Shown here piece after piece: positions 25,501 to 31,629 of a DNA stretch of 64,000 nucleotides. The position numbers and the translations under genes are program-made. Below the pieces are notes generated by a model. The model ran no database searches and had not been told where the DNA came from. It was given only the letters and a program-made list of their open reading frames with translations. This stretch comes from Collinsella sp. (GTDB lineage: Bacteria > Actinomycetota > Coriobacteriia > Coriobacteriales > Coriobacteriaceae), in the NCBI GenBank assembly GCA_014871665.1, contig WGSL01000001.1:1-64000 (forward strand), in the 5' to 3' direction. Numbering within the stretch: the first letter of the stretch is position 1; each line of letters begins with the position of its first letter.

Positions 25501-26235
25501 CTATCTCCCCTCCGCCTTCAGCTTCAGCAGCAGATCGCTCAGCTCGGGGCACTTGCTGGAAAGGCGTGTCTGGGCTCGCTCGCCCATCCCCCACCGCTGG
25601 CGGACTTCCTGGGCACGCGGGCTCACGTGGTAGCCCCCGTCCATTACCTGCTTGAGCAACTTAGCGGTCACGCGCGCATCGGCTAGGGCGCTGTGGGCGT
25701 GACCCGTCGACTCGTCGAACTCGATGCCAAACCACGTTGCCGCGTCACTCAAAGAGACACACCCGTGGCTGCCCACGTCCATGATCGAGGTGTAAAACGC
25801 CTGCAGGTCGGCCCAGTCCGTAGGAAATGCGGAAAGGTCGATGTGCTTTGCCTGGCACTCGGTCAAAAGCTGTCGACGATCCGCCCCACTCCAACAAACC
25901 ACCTGGGCGGAGTAGCGACCGATCCAATCGCTGAGCCTTTTGATCACCACATAGAGCGGATCGGCCATCGCGGTGTCCACAGCCGATATCCCCGTAAGCT
26001 CGCGGACGGGATACGCAACGCCTTCGGTAAATTCTGTCTGCACAAACTGCGAGAACTCACCCATAACGTTGCCGTGGTAATCGAGCTTGACGGCGCCGGC
26101 CTCAATAATCTCATTGCGCAGCCCACGGCGCTGGCGCTGCTTTGGCACCGGCGCAAACTCAAAGTCCAGCACAATCTGGCGCGCAAAGTTCGTCGTATCG
26201 ATAGCCGAGATACACGGCGTCTTTTCAGCTGACAC
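25501..26235 (-). CDS. DnaQ-like DEDDh 3'-5' exonuclease
   Basis: A 244-residue protein with the exonuclease motifs in order: IVLDFEF (motif I Asp-Glu), a central CWSGADRRQLL region (motif II area), and HSALADARVTAKLL (motif III with His and Asp). It resembles the inhibitor-of-KinA/exonuclease-RNaseT family of stand-alone exonucleases. It is intact, in contrast to the truncated copy at 23771-24126. Its role could be RNA or DNA trimming; a defence role is only suggested by location. Confidence 0.85.
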   Translation of the reverse strand: MSAEKTPCISAIDTTNFARQIVLDFEFAPVPKQRQRRGLRNEIIEAGAVKLDYHGNVMGEFSQFVQTEFTEGVAYPVRELTGISAVDTAMADPLYVVIKRLSDWIGRYSAQVVCWSGADRRQLLTECQAKHIDLSAFPTDWADLQAFYTSIMDVGSHGCVSLSDAATWFGIEFDESTGHAHSALADARVTAKLLKQVMDGGYHVSPRAQEVRQRWGMGERAQTRLSSKCPELSDLLLKLKAEGR

Positions 26236-26400
26236 GGTTAGGGCCTTTCTCCGTTGCCTGCCGCTTGCTACATAGGCGGCTACATTGCCGTAAGGATAGG
26301 CGCCCGCACGGACATGAAAGCGGGACGCAATGCCATGCGCCAGGCACTCGCCACACAGACGGCCCCAAGGGAGTCGCCCGCTCTATTCAAATGCATGAAA

Positions 26401-26450
26401 AAGATTTAGGCCCGGTGACTTGAATCAGCGGTCATCCCGGGCCCATCAGA
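26401..26450 (-). terminator. terminator-like hairpin, right copy of the bracketing repeat
   Basis: On the minus strand GGCCCGG...ATGAC pairs with GTCA.CCGGGCC and is followed by TAAATCTTTTT, a reasonable intrinsic terminator. It immediately follows the small open frame at 26446-26535. The same 30-base core occurs at 23641-23670 with 23 matches. It ends the transcript from the DUF4143 ATPase side. Confidence 0.6.
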
Positions 26451-26535
26451 GCTCGTAGAGCTCTTGGTTGCTTTGGTCTCGCTCTTCACGGCGCTTATCG
26501 AACTTTCCGAGGCACTCAAGCAGCATTCGAAGCAT
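26446..26535 (-). CDS. possible 29-residue small protein or gene remnant
   Basis: The open frame reads MLRMLLECLGKFDKRREERD followed by QSNQELYEL, a charged amphipathic helix. It is followed at once by a terminator hairpin. There is no clear ribosome-binding site and the frame continues a few codons upstream of the ATG, so it may be the tail of a lost gene. It lies 155 bases downstream of the DUF4143 ATPase gene. Confidence 0.3.
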   Translation of the reverse strand: MLRMLLECLGKFDKRREERDQSNQELYEL

Positions 26536-26690
26536 AACAAGTCGCTGCCATTAAGGCACTGACCTCTTGACCAAGCAACGGCGCTGCCCAGCTATCACCC
26601 TTGGGCTGCCGTCAACTTTATTCTATCCGCGAGCATCTGGTTTACCAAATGGATTTTCGGTAAAGGAAGCACGGCACGCCCGCAAAACCA

Positions 26691-27986
26691 CTACGCCCCA
26701 AGTGCCGCCATGGGAATCACCGCCACGCCGTCGTCGCGTGTGTAGGCAATGCTCCCCTTTCCAACCACGACCGCCAAAAACGCCGGCGCGGCATTCTGGG
26801 CGGCAGGATTGGAGAGCACTTTCCTCTCCAGCGCCTTGAGATTTCTCGCTCCATCGTCTGCTTTCGCATCACTCAGCTTGACCTCGATGGCTCCCCAGCG
26901 CCCGTCGTGCTCAACGATCAGATCGACCTCAAGGCCCTTCTCATCTCGGAAATAATGGACACTGTTGTCGACACCGCCGTAGGTGGAAAGGAACACGCGC
27001 ACGTCGCGCAGGACGAGATTCTCAAAGAGCATCCCCAGCGTTTGCATATCGCCAAGCAGCCGCTCAGGGGTAGCCCCCAGCAACGCCGCCGCAAGTGACG
27101 GGTCACAGAAGTAGCGCTTGGGGCGCACGCGAACGCGGGCCTTCGAGCGCATGGGCGGCTCCCATCCGCACAGGTCCTCGGTCAGCTTGAGCCTGTTGAA
27201 GAGGTCCAAGTACGCAGCGATGGTCCTCTCGTCGGGGCCCGCCTCACCGTACGAGGCGTCCTTTACGAGCGTCTTGTACGTGACAGCCTGGCTCTCGTTC
27301 ATGGCAAGAGCTCGCAAAAGGCCGTGTGCAAGCTCGGGCGACATGCCCTCGTCCAGCACGTTGACGTCGAGCACCGAGTGCACGTACTGGCTTGCCGTCT
27401 CTCGCGCAAGATCTTCCGAAAGCCCAAGATTTGCAGGCCAACCGCCCCTGCAGCACCAGCGGGCGACGTCATCCACCGTGCTCTCGCGACGCTGAGGGGC
27501 AAAATCCTCGCCCTTAAAGAGGCTTGCCAGTGACACGAGCGGCTCGCCGTCGCCCGACTCACACAGGGCCATGGGGCGCATTGACAGACGGGCGATCCTA
27601 CCCGTGCCGGAATGACGAACATGGCTGCGCTCCTCGCTTTTGAGCGCGGTCGAGCCCGTGAGCAAAAGTGTCCCCCGTTCGTTGCCGCTCGCGTCCACGA
27701 AACGCCGGGCGGCATCCCAAACCTCGGGAACCTCCTGCCATTCATCGACCAGGTGTGGCGCATCGCCGATGAGCGCCAGGCTTGGGTCGACCTCTGCCGC
27801 CGCACGCTGCGCAGGCTCATCGAGCCTGGAGACGCTCGCCGAGCGAGAGAGCGCCGTCCAGGTCTTGCCGCACCATTTGGGGCCGTTGATCTCCACACAG
27901 CCAAACGCCCGCATAAGGGTGTCGAGGCGCTCCTCTATGAGCCGGGGCCTATATCCCTTTTGGGTCAATCTCTTTGGTGCATCCAT
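26691..27986 (-). CDS. AAA ATPase with DUF4143 C-terminal domain
   Basis: A 431-residue protein with Walker A GPKWCGKTW near residue 36, Walker B-like LVDEWQEVPEVWD, sensor LLTGSTAL, and a C-terminal DUF4143 domain. That domain has a nuclease-like end: YFRDEKGLEVDLIVEHDGRW followed by GAIEVKL, a D-x(n)-E-x-K arrangement of the PD-(D/E)XK fold. These ATPases are common, mobile and of unclear function. Upstream, 28025-28120 carries an iteron array that is probably regulatory. Downstream are a small frame and a terminator. Confidence 0.85.
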   Translation of the reverse strand: MDAPKRLTQKGYRPRLIEERLDTLMRAFGCVEINGPKWCGKTWTALSRSASVSRLDEPAQRAAAEVDPSLALIGDAPHLVDEWQEVPEVWDAARRFVDASGNERGTLLLTGSTALKSEERSHVRHSGTGRIARLSMRPMALCESGDGEPLVSLASLFKGEDFAPQRRESTVDDVARWCCRGGWPANLGLSEDLARETASQYVHSVLDVNVLDEGMSPELAHGLLRALAMNESQAVTYKTLVKDASYGEAGPDERTIAAYLDLFNRLKLTEDLCGWEPPMRSKARVRVRPKRYFCDPSLAAALLGATPERLLGDMQTLGMLFENLVLRDVRVFLSTYGGVDNSVHYFRDEKGLEVDLIVEHDGRWGAIEVKLSDAKADDGARNLKALERKVLSNPAAQNAAPAFLAVVVGKGSIAYTRDDGVAVIPMAALGA

Positions 27987-28024
27987 AGACGGCCGTCCCT
28001 CTCTATCACGCGATATGCGAAATT

Positions 28025-28120
28025 ACGCCATTCTCAATGCTGATTTTACGCTACTTTCAATGTAGTTTTTACGCCATGACAGATGTAGTTTTTACGCCAT
28101 TTTCATTGAAGGTTTTACGC
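28025..28120 (-). repeat. five iterons with an exact 23-bp period upstream of the DUF4143 ATPase
   Basis: The core ACGC falls at 28025, 28048, 28071, 28094 and 28117, exactly 23 bases apart. The consensus unit is TTTTACGCCATTTTCAATGT followed by AG, and the third and fourth copies share TGTAGTTTTTACGCCAT. The array is immediately upstream of the ATPase start (27986). It is AT-rich relative to its surroundings and not palindromic, so it is unlike the other repeats here and more like an iteron-type binding site. Confidence 0.8.
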
Positions 28121-28171
28121 TTGGCATCCTTAGCGCGACCCATTCCGAGCATCACATCAGAGCGTGCTTGG

Positions 28172-29563
28172 TTATCTCCGCTCGCACATCTCGGCAAACG
28201 AAATCAGCTTGGCATCTCCCCTGCTCGCCGCAGCTTCCTGACATCCTTGCGTAAAGCCTCGCTTCGAGAAGATCGCATAGCTTTTGTGCTGCCGTCTAAA
28301 GAGCTCGCTTCGATGCACGAGCTTTTGCAGCACGTCTTCGCCCACCGGTTCATTGCGCCATTTGCATTCCGCAAACAGCGCAGTGCCCTCGCCATCGTCA
28401 ACAATCAAGTCGATTTCTTCCTGCGTATGCGTGCGATTATCCGTCCCCCACCAGCGCCCGACACTCGCCGGAACCACATCGAGCTGGCCCGCGCGCGCGA
28501 GTTCGTACACGTATTGTCTGCATATAAGCTCAAAGACCGTACCCATGTAATCCGATACGTGTGGCTCAATGCGCTCATACGCCATCTCAGCCATATCGTT
28601 TTGAATCAGCCCAATGTTCTGCGGAACAAACTTGTACCAGAACCTAAACATCTGGTCGCTCAGCAGATACACGGCTCGCTTATTACTCGTCTCGTTTAGG
28701 GGCAGCTCGCGCTCGACAATCCCAAGCGACGCCAGCTTATCCACATAGCTCTTTACGTTGCTCGCAGGGATTCCCGTAGAGCTCGCAATCTCCGAGATCT
28801 TCGAGCGCCCCTGAGCAATTGCTTGCACGATCGCATCATATTGCTCGGGATTGCGGCACTCCTGCAATAGCAAGTTACTCGGCTCCTCAAAGAGATAGCC
28901 CGTAGGAGTAAGAAAAAGACGTTTGATGTTGTCCTTGAGCGGTGCGGCAGGATCGACTTTCTCGATATATGCAGGAATGCCACCCGTCATGCCATAGCAA
29001 ACTGCAGCGTCTTCGCGACCCATGCTCTGCCACAACCCGAGGGTCGTCGTAAAATCGAGCGGCATGATCTTAAACTGGGCCGTACGCCTACCGTATAGTG
29101 GGCTCTCGTAGCCCAACACCTGTTCCTCCATAAACGAAAGCGACGACCCGCACAGGATAAGCATGAGCTTGGTCTCTTTGTACAGGTGATCGATCTTGTC
29201 TTGCAGCAACGAGCTGATCTCGGGATTCGATTGGGCGAGATAGGGATACTCGTCAATCACGACAACCAAACGTTCCGTGCGAGCCATGGTGGCCAACGCA
29301 TCGAACGCCTCGTCAAAACTACGAAACGACACACCTGCAGCACCAACCGAACCCGCAAGTATCGCCTGGCTAAAGCCGTGCAGGTTTGCCACTGCATTGG
29401 TACGACGAGCTTGAAAGTAAATAGCCTTCTTGCCTTGGATGAACTCTGTGATAAGGCGCGTTTTACCCACACGACGGCGGCCGTAAATCACAGGCATTTC
29501 AAAGGAGCCCGTGCCATACAGTCGATTGAGCTCGGACATTTCCGCCGTTCTTCCGATAAACAT
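28172..29563 (-). CDS. AAA ATPase with DUF234 C-terminal domain (archaeal-type ATPase)
   Basis: A 463-residue protein starting MFIGRTAEMSELNRLYGTGS, with Walker A YGRRRVGKTRLI, Walker B LVVVIDEYPYL, sensor LILCGSSLSFM, and a winged-helix segment about residues 255-300 (SKISEIASSTGIPASNVKSY). The DUF234 C-terminus carries a PD-(D/E)XK-like EEIDLIVDDGEGTALFAECKW. The family is thought to act as mobile ATPase-nuclease modules. A 52-bp AT-rich palindrome lies directly upstream. Confidence 0.87.
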   Translation of the reverse strand: MFIGRTAEMSELNRLYGTGSFEMPVIYGRRRVGKTRLITEFIQGKKAIYFQARRTNAVANLHGFSQAILAGSVGAAGVSFRSFDEAFDALATMARTERLVVVIDEYPYLAQSNPEISSLLQDKIDHLYKETKLMLILCGSSLSFMEEQVLGYESPLYGRRTAQFKIMPLDFTTTLGLWQSMGREDAAVCYGMTGGIPAYIEKVDPAAPLKDNIKRLFLTPTGYLFEEPSNLLLQECRNPEQYDAIVQAIAQGRSKISEIASSTGIPASNVKSYVDKLASLGIVERELPLNETSNKRAVYLLSDQMFRFWYKFVPQNIGLIQNDMAEMAYERIEPHVSDYMGTVFELICRQYVYELARAGQLDVVPASVGRWWGTDNRTHTQEEIDLIVDDGEGTALFAECKWRNEPVGEDVLQKLVHRSELFRRQHKSYAIFSKRGFTQGCQEAAASRGDAKLISFAEMCERR

Positions 29564-29580
29564 AGGGCCATCCTTCCTTT

Positions 29581-29632
29581 ACGTTATAGCTAGCTATATT
29601 ATACCTTCCTATAATATATCTAGTTATAACGT
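29581..29632. promoter_or_regulatory. 52-bp AT-rich palindrome upstream of the DUF234 ATPase
   Basis: The arm 29581-29603 (starting ACGTTATAGCTAGC) is the reverse complement of 29610-29632 with two mismatches, around the loop CCTTCC. It is very AT-rich in a GC-rich genome and sits 18 bases upstream of the ATPase start codon. It holds several TATA-like -10 sequences. It is probably both promoter and operator for this gene. Confidence 0.65.
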
Positions 29633-29688
29633 AATTCGCCAAGCGGAGCACGCAAAAGGAGCGGTACACCACCGCACGTGGACCATTC

Positions 29689-29859
29689 CGAAAAATGTAT
29701 CCCGTTCTGGAGCCAAAAACTGGGCCGTAGTTTCCGCCAAACATGCCATCCGGAAAGCGTGTCCCGTTCTGAGCCTGAATTCTGGGATGCACTTTCCGCT
29801 GAAGCTTCTACCGGAAAATGCATCCCATTCCGAGCGCCCATTCCGGGACACAGCTTCCG
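29689..29859. repeat. dyad-repeat array, left of the AbiEi-like gene (3 units)
   Basis: Three palindromic units of about 48 bases at 29689-29736, 29751-29798 and 29812-29859, about 61-62 bases apart. Each has the form CGGAAA-R-YGC-R-TCCC, a variable centre (often TTCTGAGCC...), and GGGA-Y-GCA-N-TTTCCG. The same family forms five units at 31226-31520 on the other side of the gene 30155-31153. Confidence 0.8.
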
Positions 29860-30077
29860 CAGATACAAGACGACAATCCGCCGCCTTTATCACATGCCTT
29901 CAAATATGCGATCCAGAAACACAAAACAGCAGATAGAATGCTCTTTTTCAAAAAGTACACGTCCCGAAACTTACCAAGACTTCATATCCAGCTACCGTTC
30001 ACGGTCGCCGATTACCGCCCACCGATTCAAACAAGAAATATGTCGCCAAAAGCAGGTCATCTACCTGCATGGTTAGA

Positions 30078-30099
30078 TTTTGGTCAGCTTTTGGTCAGC
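30078..30099 (+). promoter_or_regulatory. perfect tandem 11-bp direct repeat upstream of the AbiEi-like gene
   Basis: TTTTGGTCAGC occurs twice back to back (30078-30088 and 30089-30099), one helical turn apart. CAGCTGA recurs a little further on at 30112-30119. The position, 56-77 bases upstream of the start codon, suits an operator or activator site. AbiEi-type antitoxins are known to autoregulate by binding repeats upstream of their genes. Confidence 0.5.
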
Positions 30100-30154
30100 T
30101 GAGTGGCAAGTTCCAGCTGATACGTTTTTGCTACCCAAAAGGAGGCGGTAGCTC

Positions 30155-31153
30155 ATGACCCATTGCAATGACCAGCTCATCGACCAACTGCTCACTCAAG
30201 CCGAACAAGAGGGGCGCTGTCTGATTCCCCTGAGCACGGCGATCCGAAAAGCGCTCCTTCGGCGCACCGGCGGCACGGTTGTCTCGCCCATGCCGGGGTT
30301 GTTTGCGCGAAAAACGCGCTGGGATGAACTCAACCGGGCGCAGCGTCATTGCGAGATTATTCGCGCCCTTGCGATCATCCAGCCCGATTGGACGTTCTGC
30401 TCGTTTTCGACCGCCTGTCTGCTGGGGCTCGAGGTCTCGTGGCGACACCTGAATGTCGTGCATGTCTGCAGCTCGACAAAGCCGTCGGCTCGCCCGGGCG
30501 CACATATCCAGCGGCACCAGATTGAGCCGGCCGGAGCAATACGCAGAGCCGGCATATCGGTAACGCCGCCCATCCAAACGGTCACAGATTGCCTGTTGCA
30601 GACCGGTTTTGCCGACGGCATGCCCATTGCCGATTCGACGATCTTAAAGCTCGGCCTTGCGCGGGAACAGCTGATGAAGGCCGTTGAGCAACGAGCGACT
30701 GCCCGCAATGGTCGCGCGATTCGCACCGCCCTCACAACGCTTCGATATGCCGACGCCCGCGCCGAGAGCGGCGGGGAATCGGTCGCCCGAGCCGTCATGA
30801 TCGAGACGGGCTTTGCGCCCGACTGGCTTCAATACGAGCTGACGGACCCCTTCGATTCGGCCAAGCCCATACGAACGGACTTTGCCTGGGAGCGCCAGGC
30901 GCGGGAACTCACGCTAGGCGAGCTCGACGGGCTCATCAAATATACCGACCAAACCATGCTGGCCGGACGCACCACCGCCGAAGCGCTCGTTGCCGAACGA
31001 CAGCGCGAGGCACACCTATCGCTCTACGGTCACCCTCTGTTGCGCTTTACCATGAACGAGGTCCGCTCGGCAGGAATGCTCGCCAAAAAGCTGCAGACGG
31101 CAGGCATCCGGCAGACCGTGCTGCCGACATGGCTCAACGAGGTGGACCTGTAG
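30155..31153 (+). CDS. AbiEi-like winged-helix protein with DUF559/Vsr-like C-terminus
   Basis: A 332-residue protein with AGGAGG eight bases before the ATG. The N-terminal 160 residues resemble the AbiEi antitoxin type: IRKALLRRTGGTVVSPMPGL, DELNRAQRHCEIIRALA, FSTACLLGLEV, and ISVTPPIQTVTDCLLQTGF. The C-terminal 90 residues carry RTDFAWERQ...LGELDGLIKYTD...LVAERQREAHLSLYGHPLLRF, a Vsr/DUF559 endonuclease-like pattern (D...E-x-DG). No AbiEii-type toxin gene is next to it, so it appears to be an orphan. Confidence 0.7.
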   Translation: MTHCNDQLIDQLLTQAEQEGRCLIPLSTAIRKALLRRTGGTVVSPMPGLFARKTRWDELNRAQRHCEIIRALAIIQPDWTFCSFSTACLLGLEVSWRHLNVVHVCSSTKPSARPGAHIQRHQIEPAGAIRRAGISVTPPIQTVTDCLLQTGFADGMPIADSTILKLGLAREQLMKAVEQRATARNGRAIRTALTTLRYADARAESGGESVARAVMIETGFAPDWLQYELTDPFDSAKPIRTDFAWERQARELTLGELDGLIKYTDQTMLAGRTTAEALVAERQREAHLSLYGHPLLRFTMNEVRSAGMLAKKLQTAGIRQTVLPTWLNEVDL

Positions 31154-31225
31154 GAGCTGCTAGGCCACGCATCGCTGAATCGCATCCCCCCTATCTGGGC
31201 CGCGTTTTCCCAACGGCCATGCCAA

Positions 31226-31520
31226 CGGAAAGCGCGTCCCAGTCTGGACGCTCAAAACGGGATGCACTTTCCGTATGGCGGGCCTAGCGGAAAGCGTGTC
31301 CCGGAATCCAGCCTCGGAACGGGACAGGCTTTCCGGTTGAGTCCTTCAGCGGAAACCGCATCCCGGAATAAACGCTCAAACTGGGATGCGCTTTCCAAAC
31401 GACCGGCCAGCGGAAAACGCATCCCATTCTGAGGCACGATTCCGGGACGCAGTTTCCGCTTGAGGCTTCAACCGGAAAATGCAACCCACGTTGGAGCCAA
31501 ATTCCGGTACACAGTTTCCG
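31226..31520. repeat. dyad-repeat array, right of the AbiEi-like gene (5 units)
   Basis: Five palindromic units of about 48 bases at 31226-31273, 31288-31335, 31350-31396, 31411-31458 and 31473-31520, with 14-base spacers and a period of about 62 bases. The ends CGGAAA and TTTCCG are nearly invariant. The asymmetric centres show that units are in both orientations (the second and third read as reverse copies). The array runs into the terminator of the xdh operon. Confidence 0.82.
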
Positions 31521-31523
31521 CTC

Positions 31524-31563
31524 CAAACAAAAGGCCCCGGCTCGCGATGGAGCTGGGGCCAAA
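31524..31563 (-). terminator. terminator of the right purine operon
   Basis: On the minus strand GGCCCCAGCTC pairs with GAGCCGGGGCC over a six-base loop, followed by TTTTGTTT. It is a strong intrinsic terminator about 70 bases past the stop of the xanthine dehydrogenase-like gene. Confidence 0.8.
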
Positions 31564-31629
31564 GGCGCAGCATGTGCAGTTGGTGTTAAGCGCAAACAGC
31601 CCATCAGCAATGGCTGTCCGCACCCTACC

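Larger units (their letters stand above)
26236..26690. other. 455-bp region between exonuclease and DUF4143 ATPase
   Basis: Contains the terminator-like repeat (26401-26450), the possible 29-codon frame (26446-26535), and otherwise no recognisable gene. AT content rises near 26380-26410. Confidence 0.55.
29564..30154. other. 591-bp region between DUF234 ATPase and AbiEi-like gene
   Basis: Contains the 52-bp AT palindrome (29581-29632), the three-unit dyad array (29689-29859), an AT-rich stretch (29900-30060) likely holding promoter elements, and the 11-bp tandem repeat (30078-30099). No gene is seen. Confidence 0.6.

Noticed and set aside
26691..29563. The two ATPase genes as a toxin-antitoxin pair
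   Set aside because: They belong to different families, each has its own upstream repeat, and they are separated by 185 bases. Neighbouring does not make them a pair.
31226..31520. Regularly spaced repeats resembling a CRISPR array
   Set aside because: The repeated part is a long palindrome with changing sequence and two orientations, spacers are only about 14 bases and similar to each other, and there are no cas genes.
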